A stretch of 64,000 nucleotides of DNA from Streptomyces sp. PKU-EA00015 (GCF_013387495.1 NZ_JABZEE010000015.1:124001-188000), one strand, 5' to 3'. Positions 17,044-26,255 are shown, counted from the first letter of the stretch. Numbers and translations are program-made. Notes: generated by a model not told the origin, from the letters alone.

Positions 17044-18639
17044 TCAGTTGTCCTCGAGTGCGACCACGTGTCGATAGGCGCTTCGGACCTTGTCCTTGCC
17101 GATCTGGCCGGTGATGGTGTCCCACTCCGCGGCCACGTCGTCCAGCGCGCGCTGCGGAGACTTCTGTCCCGCGAGAGCCGCGGCGACGCCGTCGGCCAGT
17201 GCGGACATGTAGCCGTTGACACCCGGTACGCGAAGGTCGAAGACGCGGTTGATGCTCGACTCCATGCCGGAGAGTGTCTCGACGTACGACTCGGCGACGT
17301 CCTTGTCCCAGCCCTGCTGCTCCCAGAACTCCGCGTTGAAGTGCGCGTTGCGGTAGGGGTTGACACCGAAACGACCGATGGTCAGGTCCAGGGCTGTGTT
17401 GGCCTCGTTGCTGAAGAAGCACAGATAGTCGAAGGCCATGTTCTGGTTACGCGCACCCTTGGCCACCGCCGAGGTCCAGCCCCAGGTGAAGTAGGGAGCC
17501 TGGTTGGGCTTCTTGTCCCACTTCTTCGTGGTGCGGTTGTAGACCTCCTCGGATCCCGGCAACTTTGCCGCCCGGATCTTGTTGCGGATCTGGCCGTCCG
17601 GCTGCTGGCCCTGGATGAAGGCGTCGTCCCACGAATAGGACATCAGGCTCTGGCCACCGCCGAAGGACAGGATTTCGTCCCCCAGGCCGAAGTTGGCGCC
17701 GCCCGGTGCCCAGGTCGACTTGGCCTTCACCATGTCCTCGAGGGCGCGCACGAAACCGGGCGTGTTGATCAGCGGTTTCATGGTGTTGACGTCGAAGAAG
17801 AGGCCACCCTTGACATCCGGGTGCTTGACGTACGGCGCCGCACGGCTGATGAACGCCGAGAACGTCAGGTCGTCACGCTTGGTCACCTCGGCACTGCCGA
17901 AGTTCGGCTTGCCGTCACCGTCGACATCCTTGCCGCTGAAGAACGAGGCGACCTCCTGGTATTCGGCCCACGTCCTGGGAGTCCGGAGGTCCTTGCCCGT
18001 GGCCGCCTTGTACGCCGCCTGCCGCTTCGGGTCCTCGAGGACATCCGTCCGGACCTTGAGATAGTGCCTGTCACCGTCCACGGGGTACTGCACGACCTGT
18101 CCGTCCCAGGTCGCCACGTCCATGTAGGCCTTGGTGACGTCCTTCATGCCGGGAGTGTCCAGGTACTTCTTCGGCACCGGGGCCAGATAGGGGGCCATGT
18201 CACCGATCCACAAGGACGGGTAGAACATGACGTCGTACGCCGGCTGGCCCGCTTGCAGGGGCGTGAGGATCTTCTGGTGCAGCTCCCCGAAGGGGACGTT
18301 GACCACCTGCACCTTCGCCCCGGTGATCTCCTCGAACTGCCGGGCGTGCAGCTGGGTCGGCTCGCCGATGACGGGGACGGCATGGCTGATGATCTTCAGT
18401 GTCTGTCCGGAGTAGTCCTTACGGCTGATGGACTCATAGCTGCACGGCCCCGGGACGTCCTTGACCTTCGTCGCCGGGTACGCCTTGCTGTACGCCCGGT
18501 AGCTGATCTCCGAACCCGGCTTGAACATCGCGGGCTTGTCGGGCTTATTCTCCACCGGACCCTGGCCGGTGCAGGCAGTGGCGGAGAGGGCCACGGCGAT
18601 CGCGGCGGCGACCACGCCCCTGTACGAACTCTTGACCAT
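17044..18639 (-). CDS. ABC transporter substrate-binding lipoprotein (GlpV-like)
   Basis: 531 residues, longer than the ~430 typical for CUT1 binding proteins and closer to the large binding proteins of the glycerol-type systems. The lipoprotein signal is MVKSSYRG...ALSATAC with the lipid Cys at about residue 23. Bacterial extracellular solute-binding fold features follow: GAKVQVVNVPFGELHQKI, AYDVMFYPSLWIGD, TSAVAKGARN. A DVDGDGKPNFG segment (~245) resembles a Ca2+-binding loop. AAGGAG precedes the ATG at 18639. It lies 19 bp after the alcohol dehydrogenase gene, so the dehydrogenase and the transporter are co-transcribed. Confidence 0.88.
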   Translation of the reverse strand: MVKSSYRGVVAAAIAVALSATACTGQGPVENKPDKPAMFKPGSEISYRAYSKAYPATKVKDVPGPCSYESISRKDYSGQTLKIISHAVPVIGEPTQLHARQFEEITGAKVQVVNVPFGELHQKILTPLQAGQPAYDVMFYPSLWIGDMAPYLAPVPKKYLDTPGMKDVTKAYMDVATWDGQVVQYPVDGDRHYLKVRTDVLEDPKRQAAYKAATGKDLRTPRTWAEYQEVASFFSGKDVDGDGKPNFGSAEVTKRDDLTFSAFISRAAPYVKHPDVKGGLFFDVNTMKPLINTPGFVRALEDMVKAKSTWAPGGANFGLGDEILSFGGGQSLMSYSWDDAFIQGQQPDGQIRNKIRAAKLPGSEEVYNRTTKKWDKKPNQAPYFTWGWTSAVAKGARNQNMAFDYLCFFSNEANTALDLTIGRFGVNPYRNAHFNAEFWEQQGWDKDVAESYVETLSGMESSINRVFDLRVPGVNGYMSALADGVAAALAGQKSPQRALDDVAAEWDTITGQIGKDKVRSAYRHVVALEDN

Positions 18640-18658
18640 GGGAGTGCTCCTTCGACCG

Positions 18659-19684
18659 TCAGGGAATCAAGATCGCTCTGCCGCGTACGGCACCGGCGGA
18701 CAAGTCGTCGAGGGCGTCCTGGAAGGACGCCAGGGGGTACCGCTGGGTGTGCAGGCCGACCCTGCCCTGGGCTGCCAGCACCATCAGCTCGGACAGGTCG
18801 TTGTAGGACCCCACGAGGTTGCCGATGAAGTTGATCTCGGTGGAGATCACGTCGATCGTCGGAACGTCGAGCCGGCCGCCGTAGCCGATCACGTAGTAGT
18901 TGCCGTTACGGCGCAGGCAGGCCACGCCCGTCTCGACCGCGCCCCCCTCGCCGACGAAGTCCAGAACCGCCTCGGCCCCGTGCCCTCCGGTGAGTTCCCG
19001 CACGCGCTCGGTCTCACTGCCGTCGGCGACCAGCGTGTGTTCGGCCCCCAGCTCCTTGGCGAGGGCGAGGGCATCCGAGCTCCGGTCGATCACGATGATC
19101 TCGACCGGAGAAAGAGCCCGGAGCACTTGGATACCGATGTGCCCGAGACCTCCGGCGCCGATCACCACGGCCCGGTCGCCCGGTCGCAGGATCCGGGCCG
19201 CCTTGGCGACGGCGTGGTACGCGGTGAGCCCGGCATCGGCCAGAGCGGCCACCGAAGCCGGCTCGAGGGACGGGTCGAGCGCCACGACCGAGCGGGCGGT
19301 GGTCTTCAGGTACTCGGCATAGCCCCCGTCGGCGTCGATGCCCGGGAAGGCCGAGCTCATGCAGTGCACGTCGTCGCCGGCCCGGCAGGCCCGGCACAGA
19401 CCGCAGGTCACGAGAGGGTGCAGGATGACCGGGTCGCCGACCTTGACGTTGGTGACGGCCTGCCCCACCTCCTGCACCCAGCCGGCGTTCTCATGGCCGA
19501 TGGTGTAGGGCAGGGCGACTCCGCTCTTGGCGGCCCACTGTCCTTCGAGGATGTGAAGATCGGTGCGGCAGACTCCCGCACCTCCCACCTTCACGATCAC
19601 ATCCAGCGGACCGGTGATCTGCGGGTCCGGCACATCCACGAGGACTGGCGGCTCGTCGTACTCGATGACCTGCACGGCTTTCAT
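18659..19684 (-). CDS. Zinc-dependent alcohol dehydrogenase (AdhP-like)
   Basis: 341 residues, MDR superfamily. The catalytic zinc site includes C39 and H64/E65 (GHENAG); the structural zinc Cys are C94, C97, C100 and C108 (CGLCRACRAGDDVHC); the NAD-binding motif is VIGAGGLGHIG. It oxidises a primary or secondary alcohol to an aldehyde or ketone with NAD(P)+. It is the first gene of the operon, divergent from the AcoR-like activator, and leads the ABC uptake system. That supports the idea that the transported substrate is an alcohol or polyol. GGGAG precedes the ATG at 19684. Confidence 0.92.
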   Translation of the reverse strand: MKAVQVIEYDEPPVLVDVPDPQITGPLDVIVKVGGAGVCRTDLHILEGQWAAKSGVALPYTIGHENAGWVQEVGQAVTNVKVGDPVILHPLVTCGLCRACRAGDDVHCMSSAFPGIDADGGYAEYLKTTARSVVALDPSLEPASVAALADAGLTAYHAVAKAARILRPGDRAVVIGAGGLGHIGIQVLRALSPVEIIVIDRSSDALALAKELGAEHTLVADGSETERVRELTGGHGAEAVLDFVGEGGAVETGVACLRRNGNYYVIGYGGRLDVPTIDVISTEINFIGNLVGSYNDLSELMVLAAQGRVGLHTQRYPLASFQDALDDLSAGAVRGRAILIP

Positions 19685-19747
19685 GGCGCTCCCTGCGATT
19701 CGGCGGGTGGACGGTGCGCCGATTACACAGGCCGCTGCTCGCAGGCC

Positions 19748-19778
19748 GATGTCTCAGAAACGGTCCGCGGATGTCTCA
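19748..19778. promoter_or_regulatory. Direct repeat GATGTCTCA x2 in divergent promoter region
   Basis: GATGTCTCA occurs at 19748-19756 and 19770-19778, spaced 22 bp start to start, i.e. two helical turns, on the same DNA face. It lies between the alcohol dehydrogenase operon and the divergent activator gene. Likely half-sites for the activator; this is inference. Confidence 0.4.
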
Positions 19779-19863
19779 ATGTGATACACGCCATAGGCGC
19801 GGCGTCATCGAGCTGTTCCAATCAGTCCATCGAGGGATGACGCGCGTGATACGGAAGTGTTAA

Positions 19864-21648
19864 ATGCCCCGACGCCGGCCTGGCAGCTCGCTGACAGCAG
19901 CCAGAGAGCTGTATCTGGAAGTCACCAAGGATCCGAGCGCCCGCCCGCTCCTGGTCGCTTCGTGGCAGCGCTCGATCGAGTACGAGGTGAAGTCGAGCCG
20001 TATCAACGCTCCGTACCTCGAGAATCCCAATCTGGACAGCCCGCTCGCCAGGGCGGCGCTGCCGATCGTCAACAGGCTGCACGAGCAGCTCGCCGACGAC
20101 CCGGTGTCCACGATGATCACGGACCGGGACGGCGTGGTGCTGTCCCGGAAACTCTCCCACGAGGGTCTGACGACGCGCCTCAACCGAGTGCAACTGGCCC
20201 CGGGCCACGTGTTCGCCGAGCGCTATGTGGGCACCAACGGCATCGGGACCGCGTTGGCCAGCGGCCGTCCGGTCATGATCGCCGGAAGCCAGCACTACGT
20301 CGAGGAGCTCCGGGACTTCCACTGTGCGGCCGTGCCGATCCTGCATCCCGTCCGGCGCACGCTGCTGGGAGCCTTCAACCTGACCACGCTCCGTCAGGGC
20401 TCCGCCGGGATGCTCATGGCCCTGGCCCGCTCCGTCGCGGGCCAGATCGAAGGCGAGATCGCCGCGATCAGCTCGCGACGGGAGCGGGCCCTGTTCCAGG
20501 ACTACATGGACGCCTGCTCCTCGGTGCGCCCGGGACCTGTCCTGGCCCTCAACCCTGAAGTCGTCATGATGAACGAGCAGTTGAGATCAGCCGTGACAGG
20601 TCCGGATCACTACGCGCTGCTCGACCACGCACGGGAGATCGCCGCCGATGCCCGGTTCGAAGGGACACGGAGTATCGCCCTCCCCTCCGGACGAGTCGCC
20701 GAGCTGCGGGTCAGCCGAAGCCGGCGCGAGGACAGCGACGCGGGCGCAGTCTTCCGGGTCCGGGTCATCGGACGCCCCCAGCCCGGACCGGCCCTTTCCA
20801 CCGGCCCCGGACGATCGGGCCTGGGGCTGGTGGGCTCCTCCCCGCAGTGGCTGCGCGCGGTCGCCGAAACCGAGGCGGCGTTCGTCGCCGGATCCTGGCT
20901 TCACCTCGTGGGCGAGGCCGGTGCCGGCAAGCGGACGCTGGTCCATGCCGTCCACCGGGCCCACAGTGCCGGGCGCCGGCTCGAGATGGTGGAAGCGCCG
21001 CTGTCGGAGTCACCGCACGCCGCCGAGCACTGGCTGCGCGACGTCCGCGAGCTGCGGGCCCGGCCGTCGACGGTGGTCGTCCTGCGCGACGTGCACCTGC
21101 TCGGCGATCAGCTGCGCCGGCAGCTGACAAGCCTGCTGGCGCACCCCGACGGGACCGCCCAGGGGCAATTGATCATGACCAGCCAACCGTCCATGGTCAC
21201 GCCCGACGACGAGCTCGACCGTCTGTGTGGGGCCTCGGTGGAGGTGCCGCCCCTGCGTCATCGCTATGGCGACATCGAGCACCTGGTTCGGTTCTTCCTG
21301 CTCAAATACCGGCCAGGCGGAGAGAGCAGCTGCTCCCCGGACGCACTGGCGATGCTGGAGCGCTGTCCCTGGCCGGAGAACGTCCGACAGTTGGAGGCGG
21401 TGATCCGCGGCCTCGCACGGCGCCCGTTGGCGGGGACGATCCACGTGGACGATCTCCCGCCGGAATGCCGGGTGTCGTCCCACAAGGTCCTGACCACCAT
21501 CGAAGCGCTGGAACGGGATGCCATTCTGCGTGGCCTGATGGAGCGCAACTCCAACGTCCAGCGCACCGCGCAGGACCTCGGCATCTCCCGCGCCACCATG
21601 TACCGCAAGATGCGCCGTTACGGGATCGTCCCGTCGAGCCTCACCTAG
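19864..21648 (+). CDS. AcoR/MimR-like activator: GAF, degenerate AAA+, Fis HTH
   Basis: 594 residues. The N-terminal ~290 residues hold a GAF-type sensor region (ELHDDPVSTMI-like segment and HVFAERYVGTNGIGTAL, the hallmark of AcoR-type proteins). A central AAA+-like domain follows with a Walker A (GEAGAGKRTL, ~350), and a Fis-type HTH at the C-terminus (NVQRTAQDLGISRATMYRK). The GAFTGA loop needed for contact with sigma-54 is missing, as expected since actinobacteria lack sigma-54. Divergent from the dehydrogenase-ABC operon, so probably its substrate-responsive activator. Start: ATG at 19864; no strong Shine-Dalgarno seen. Confidence 0.85.
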   Translation: MPRRRPGSSLTAARELYLEVTKDPSARPLLVASWQRSIEYEVKSSRINAPYLENPNLDSPLARAALPIVNRLHEQLADDPVSTMITDRDGVVLSRKLSHEGLTTRLNRVQLAPGHVFAERYVGTNGIGTALASGRPVMIAGSQHYVEELRDFHCAAVPILHPVRRTLLGAFNLTTLRQGSAGMLMALARSVAGQIEGEIAAISSRRERALFQDYMDACSSVRPGPVLALNPEVVMMNEQLRSAVTGPDHYALLDHAREIAADARFEGTRSIALPSGRVAELRVSRSRREDSDAGAVFRVRVIGRPQPGPALSTGPGRSGLGLVGSSPQWLRAVAETEAAFVAGSWLHLVGEAGAGKRTLVHAVHRAHSAGRRLEMVEAPLSESPHAAEHWLRDVRELRARPSTVVVLRDVHLLGDQLRRQLTSLLAHPDGTAQGQLIMTSQPSMVTPDDELDRLCGASVEVPPLRHRYGDIEHLVRFFLLKYRPGGESSCSPDALAMLERCPWPENVRQLEAVIRGLARRPLAGTIHVDDLPPECRVSSHKVLTTIEALERDAILRGLMERNSNVQRTAQDLGISRATMYRKMRRYGIVPSSLT

Positions 21649-21824
21649 CTGCTGCTGCTGCTGCGGGGCGGGCAGAGCGGCCGAGCGGTGCGGGTGGCCG
21701 CTGGAGGACAAGAGGTGGTCCAGAGCCGTCCAACGGTGATCGTGACGGCATGTCGTGCGAGGCGGGGGGTAGGCGCGAGCCAACCCCCGATCCGCAGCGA
21801 CCTTGCCCGAAGGAGGCTCCCCCC

Positions 21825-22052
21825 GTGCTGATGGCTCACCCTGTCGTCCTGCGCAATCTGCTCGAACAGTACGACGCGCTGCGTGTGCTGCGCGCCGAGA
21901 AGGGGTCGTCGCAGGCGCGACAGCGCATGGACGATCTGGCCTACACGCTGTGCGTCTCGACCGGAACGAGCGACGTGGCCGCCGCTCTCGTCGCAGCCCG
22001 CCACCGGCTCCCCGGGGCCCGCCCCGAGGACGACTCCCTGCTCGGCACCTGA
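21825..22052 (+). CDS. Small DUF5133-like protein
   Basis: 75 residues: starts MLMAHPVVLRNLLEQYDAL and ends AARHRLPGARPEDDSLLGT, with LAYTLCVSTGT in the middle, the pattern I recall for the Streptomyces-specific DUF5133 family. AGGAGG at 21811-21816 is eight bases before the GTG at 21825, better spaced than the ATG six bases later. No function is known. It precedes the ATP-grasp gene by 86 bp. Confidence 0.75.
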   Translation: MLMAHPVVLRNLLEQYDALRVLRAEKGSSQARQRMDDLAYTLCVSTGTSDVAAALVAARHRLPGARPEDDSLLGT

Positions 22053-22138
22053 CCGTGCCCTGTTGAGCCGGCCGGCCACCTGCGTGGCGAGGATCGAAAA
22101 GTCCCGGACAAGAGACACCACATGCCCGAGGAGATCCG

Positions 22139-23446
22139 GTGAGCAAGAAGAACATCTTCGTGATCGGTCTGGACGACGCCAACCTGAACACCCTGTTGAA
22201 CGTGCCGCATGCTCGCGAGTACCGCTTTCATCCGCTCCTGACCCTGCAGGAGCTGCAGGTCGGCGAGGTGTCCGTGCCCCGACTTCTGGAGAAGGCCGAG
22301 GGCGTACTGAACGCGTTCGACGGAAGCATCGACGCGATCGTCGGTTACTGGGACTTCCCGGTGAGCACACTCGTGCCCATCCTGAGTGAGCGGTACGGCA
22401 CGCGCAGCACCACTTTGGAGTCGGTCGTCAAGTGCGAGCACAAGTACTGGAGTCGCCTGGAGCAGCAGAAGGTGGTGGAGGAGCACCCACGCTTCGGCCG
22501 GGTCGATCTGGAGGCCAGGGACCCGCGCCCGCCCGAGGGCGTCCGTTTCCCGATGTGGCTCAAACCCGCCCTGTCGTACTCGTCGGAGCTGGCCTTCGGC
22601 GTGAAGAACGAGGAGGAGTTCCGCGCGGCGGTGGAGGAGATCCGCGAGGGAGTCGGCCGCGTCGGTCGCCCGTTCCAGTACATCCTCGACCAGCTGGACC
22701 TGCCGCCGGAGATGGAGGGCATCGGAGGCCAGGTGTGTCTGGCGGAGGAAGCGCTGTCCGGCATCCAGGTCGCGGTCGAGGGGTACGTCCACCACGGCGA
22801 GGTCACCGTCTACGGTGCACTGGACTCCATCAACTATCCCGACAGCTCGTCCTTTCTGCGCCACCAGTACCCCTCCACGCTCCCCGAGCCCGTGGTGCGG
22901 CGCCTGCACGACGTCTCCGAGCGTGTGATACGCCGGATAGGGATGGACTCGGCGACGTTCAGCATCGAGTACTTCTACGATCCGCGGACCGACGCGATCA
23001 ACCTGCTGGAGATCAATCCCCGGCACTCCCAGTCGCACGCCGAACTGTTCGAGTACGTCGATGGCGTGCCCAACCACCACTGCATGATCAGCCTCGCTCT
23101 CGGCAAGGACCCGAGCCTGCCCAAGGGCGCCGGTCGCTACAAGACTGCCGCCAAGTGGTACTACCGCTGGTTCGCCGACGGTGTGGTGCACGATGTGCCT
23201 TCCGATGAGGACCTCAGGCGCATCGAGCGGGAGATCCCCGGTGTGCGGGTCGACATGGTGCCCGAGGAGGGCCAGCGGCTGTCGCAGATGCCCGAGCAGG
23301 ACAGCTACAGCTTTGAGCTGGCCCACGTCTTCACCGGAGGGGACAGCGAAGAGGATCTGCGCGAGAAGTACGACCGCTGCGTGGCCGCCTTGGACCTCAC
23401 CTTCAACCGGCCCGCGTCGGCAGGCCGGGACGAGAAGAGCGCCTGA
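22139..23446 (+). CDS. ATP-grasp domain protein
   Basis: 435 residues, GTG start at 22139 after GAGGAGATCCG. An N-terminal pre-ATP-grasp Rossmann-like region (KKNIFVIGLDDANLNTLL) is followed by the ATP-grasp fold: the substrate/ATP lid region around FPMWLKPALSYSS, VAVEGYVHHGE, and the metal-binding strand AINLLEINPRHSQSH. ATP-grasp enzymes join a carboxylate to an amine, thiol or other nucleophile via an acyl phosphate. It is followed 87 bp later by a CocE/NonD-type hydrolase in the same direction; the two probably act in one pathway. The substrate is unknown. Confidence 0.85.
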   Translation: MSKKNIFVIGLDDANLNTLLNVPHAREYRFHPLLTLQELQVGEVSVPRLLEKAEGVLNAFDGSIDAIVGYWDFPVSTLVPILSERYGTRSTTLESVVKCEHKYWSRLEQQKVVEEHPRFGRVDLEARDPRPPEGVRFPMWLKPALSYSSELAFGVKNEEEFRAAVEEIREGVGRVGRPFQYILDQLDLPPEMEGIGGQVCLAEEALSGIQVAVEGYVHHGEVTVYGALDSINYPDSSSFLRHQYPSTLPEPVVRRLHDVSERVIRRIGMDSATFSIEYFYDPRTDAINLLEINPRHSQSHAELFEYVDGVPNHHCMISLALGKDPSLPKGAGRYKTAAKWYYRWFADGVVHDVPSDEDLRRIEREIPGVRVDMVPEEGQRLSQMPEQDSYSFELAHVFTGGDSEEDLREKYDRCVAALDLTFNRPASAGRDEKSA

Positions 23447-23533
23447 CGCAGGACGGCCTCGTCCGACCGGTGTGCCGAACAAAGTCCGCGGCAGCCACCC
23501 AGCCCGAGCAAAGACAAGGAGAGAGCCGGCCGT

Positions 23534-25561
23534 ATGCGCTGTGTGAGCAACCTGCCCTACGCGACAACGGAAGAGGAACACATCGCCGTCCCCATGTCCG
23601 ACGGCGTCTGCCTGTCGGCCCGGATCTGGCGTCCCCTCTCCTCGGACGCGGAACCCGTACCGGCCGTGCTGGAGTACATCCCGTACCGCAAACGCGACCT
23701 GTCCTCGGTACGCGACTCCATCCACCATCCCTACATCGCCGGTCACGGCTACGCCTGCGTCCGCGTCGATCTGCGTGGCACGGGCGAGTCGGAGGGTGTG
23801 CTGGCGGACGAGTACCTGGAGCAGGAACAGAGCGACGCAGAGGACACCTTGGCCTGGCTGGCCGAGCAGCCCTGGTGCGACGGCAATACCGGCATGATGG
23901 GCATCTCCTGGGGCGCGTTCGCCGCCCTTCAGGTCGCCGCACGGCAACCGCCGAGCCTGCGAGCCATCGTCATCGCCTCCTTCACCGACGACCGGTACGC
24001 CGACGACATGCACTACATGGGCGGCGCCCTGCTGTCGGACAACCTGGCCGAAGCCGGCACCATGTTCGCCTACGCCACCTGCCCGCCGGACCCCTCCGTC
24101 GTAGGCGCGCGCTGGCGGGAGATGTGGCACGAACGCCTGGAGAACACCCGTCCGTGGGTGCTGCAGTGGCTGCGTCACCAGCGCCGCGACGCCTACTGGC
24201 AGCATGCCTCGGTGTGCGAGAACTACCAGGACGTTCGCTGCCCCGTCCTCGCCTCCAGCGGCTGGGCGGACGGCTACTCCAACGCGGTGACGCGTCTGCT
24301 GGGAAACCTGGACGTACCGCGCAAGGGCCTGATCGGCCCGTGGTCGCACAAGTACCCCCACCTCGGCGAACCGGGCCCCGCCATCGGTTATCTGCAAGAG
24401 GTCGTCGCATGGTGGGACCACTGGCTCAAGGGCGTCGACAACGGAATCATGGAAGGGCCCATGCTGCAGACCTGGATGCAGGACAGCGTGCCGCCCTCCA
24501 CCCGCTACGAGGAACGGCCCGGTCGCTGGGTGGGCGAACCGGACTGGCCTTCACCGCATGTCGTGCCGACCGCCCACCCCCTCAGCCGGCATCGCATCGG
24601 CACCCCCGGTGAGACGACGTCGAGCAAGGATGCCCTGACCGTGCAGTCTCCCCTGTCCGTCGGACAGTTCGCCGGCAAGTGGGCCTCGTACAACGCGCCA
24701 CCCGACCTGCCCTACGACCAGCGGGAGGAGGACGGCGGCTCATTGGTCTTCGAGACGGACCAACTCGTCGAGCCTGTCGAGATCCTCGGCTCTCCCAGCG
24801 TCGAACTGGACCTCTCGGTGAGCGAACCGGTCGCCATGGTCGCCGCCCGGCTGTCCGACGTGGCACCCGACGGCAGCGCCACCCGCGTCACGTACGGCCT
24901 GCTCAATCTCACTCACCGCAATGAGACCGGAACACCGGAGCCGCTGACACCCGGCACCCGCTACCGGGCGACCGTCCGCCTCAACGGCGTGGCCCAGGCC
25001 TTCCCGCCCGGACACCGCATCCGGCTGTCGCTGTCCACCTCCTACTGGCCGCTCGCCTGGCCCCCGCCCCGTCCAGTGCTGTTGAGCGTCTACGAGGGCA
25101 CGAGCAGCCTGACGCTGCCGCTGCGCCCGGCGGGTGAGCCCGACCACCTTCCCCAGCGTCCGTTCGGCGAGCCCGAGGGCACAGCACCCCGCACCACCAT
25201 CCAGCTGACCCCTCCGGAACAACGCTGGGAGGTCAAACGAGACCTGGTCGGCTACAACTCCGAACTCGAGATCGTCAAGGATCGCGGCATGGTGCGCTAC
25301 GACGACATCGGCCTCGACGTCGGCCTGCGGGCTTACGAGAAGTACAGCGCGGTCGCCGACGACTTCACCTCGGTCAGCGGAGAAGCGACCTGGACAATGC
25401 GATTTCGTCGGGACGACTGGGACGTACGGGTGGAGACGCGCACCAAGCTGAGGTCCAGCGAGACCGAGTTCTTCGTCGACGCCACCTTGGACGGCTTCGA
25501 AAACGACCGCCGTGTCTTCTCCCGTACATGGAACGAGACACTGCCCCGCGACCACTTGTGA
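23534..25561 (+). CDS. CocE/NonD family hydrolase (X-Pro dipeptidyl-peptidase-like)
   Basis: 675 residues. The N-terminal alpha/beta-hydrolase starts at PMSDGVCLSARIWRP; the nucleophile elbow is GMMGISWGAFAAL (Ser at ~131), a later Asp lies in the cap and His in SHKYPHLGEPGP (~280). A C-terminal jelly-roll domain (~330-560) follows, ending near a ~100-residue extension not typical of CocE. AGGAGAG precedes the ATG at 23534. Family members hydrolyse esters or dipeptides (X-Pro dipeptidyl peptidase, cocaine esterase, glutaryl-acylase). No signal peptide, so cytoplasmic. Pairs with the upstream ATP-grasp enzyme: one could make and one break an amide or ester. Confidence 0.88.
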   Translation: MRCVSNLPYATTEEEHIAVPMSDGVCLSARIWRPLSSDAEPVPAVLEYIPYRKRDLSSVRDSIHHPYIAGHGYACVRVDLRGTGESEGVLADEYLEQEQSDAEDTLAWLAEQPWCDGNTGMMGISWGAFAALQVAARQPPSLRAIVIASFTDDRYADDMHYMGGALLSDNLAEAGTMFAYATCPPDPSVVGARWREMWHERLENTRPWVLQWLRHQRRDAYWQHASVCENYQDVRCPVLASSGWADGYSNAVTRLLGNLDVPRKGLIGPWSHKYPHLGEPGPAIGYLQEVVAWWDHWLKGVDNGIMEGPMLQTWMQDSVPPSTRYEERPGRWVGEPDWPSPHVVPTAHPLSRHRIGTPGETTSSKDALTVQSPLSVGQFAGKWASYNAPPDLPYDQREEDGGSLVFETDQLVEPVEILGSPSVELDLSVSEPVAMVAARLSDVAPDGSATRVTYGLLNLTHRNETGTPEPLTPGTRYRATVRLNGVAQAFPPGHRIRLSLSTSYWPLAWPPPRPVLLSVYEGTSSLTLPLRPAGEPDHLPQRPFGEPEGTAPRTTIQLTPPEQRWEVKRDLVGYNSELEIVKDRGMVRYDDIGLDVGLRAYEKYSAVADDFTSVSGEATWTMRFRRDDWDVRVETRTKLRSSETEFFVDATLDGFENDRRVFSRTWNETLPRDHL

Positions 25562-25922
25562 GGGCTGCGCGGTGGTGCCGGCCGACGCTCACCGTGCCGT
25601 CCCGGACCCGCTGCGCTGGGAGGCCCGCGAGCTCATCACAGGCAGTCGCCCGAGTGCGGTCCGCAGCGGCACCTGCCGGGCGGCTCCGCCGTGGACGATC
25701 CGGAGCTGCGCTGGACCAAGGGCCGCACCGCGCCAAGGGTGTTGGCCCGCGCACGTTATGGGTCCGACGCACCGGACAGGCGGCCTCCGGAGCGCCACAC
25801 CACCGGGGGACGCAGAGTGGCCACAAATCACCCGTCCTACCCCTTGCACCGTGGTTTTTGTGGTGAAGAGGTGACGGGCCGTGTAGCGTCAGTGCCAGCT
25901 GTCATGGTTCCGAAGTACCGGT

Positions 25923-25948
25923 CGCCCGTGAGCGCGAGTTCACGGGCG
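25923..25948 (+). promoter_or_regulatory. Stem-loop in cold-shock gene leader
   Basis: CGCCCGTGA (25923-25931) pairs with TCACGGGCG (25940-25948) across an 8-nt loop, about 90 bp before the cold-shock start codon. The region 25562-26038 has no gene of its own; a long 5' leader is usual for cold-shock genes, and this hairpin may influence stability or translation. Confidence 0.45.
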
Positions 25949-26038
25949 ATTTGCTGTTCAAAGCCTCTGAGGACCAGGGCGATCACCTCCGGCTCCCGCG
26001 CGGTGCGGGAACCGATTTCCAGTCCCCTTGGAGGGCAA

Positions 26039-26242
26039 ATGGCCAGCGGAACAGTCAAGTGGTTCAACTCGGAAAAGGGCTTCGGCTTCATCGAGCAGGA
26101 CGGCGGAGGCCCGGACGTCTTCGCCCATTACTCGAACATCGCCAGCTCGGGCTTCCGTGAGCTCCAGGAAGGCCAGAAGGTGAACTTCGACGTCGTCCAG
26201 GGCCAGAAGGGCCCGCAGGCGGAGAACATCACCCCCGCCTGA
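26039..26242 (+). CDS. Cold-shock protein (CspA/ScoF-like)
   Basis: 67 residues, the standard length. RNP1 KGFGFIEQ and RNP2-like DVFAHYSNI are intact, start GTVKWFN. It is a single-stranded nucleic-acid-binding beta-barrel that melts RNA structure. GGAGGG lies five bases before the ATG. A strong hairpin terminator begins 14 bp after the stop, so it is monocistronic with a long leader. Confidence 0.97.
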   Translation: MASGTVKWFNSEKGFGFIEQDGGGPDVFAHYSNIASSGFRELQEGQKVNFDVVQGQKGPQAENITPA

Positions 26243-26255
26243 GCCACCTCGGTGT

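Noticed and set aside
21648-21665. CTG triplet run after the activator gene
   Set aside because: Only five units; common by chance in GC-rich DNA.
21941-24421. 826-codon minus-strand frame
   Set aside because: Antisense to the ATP-grasp and CocE genes, which have clear motifs.
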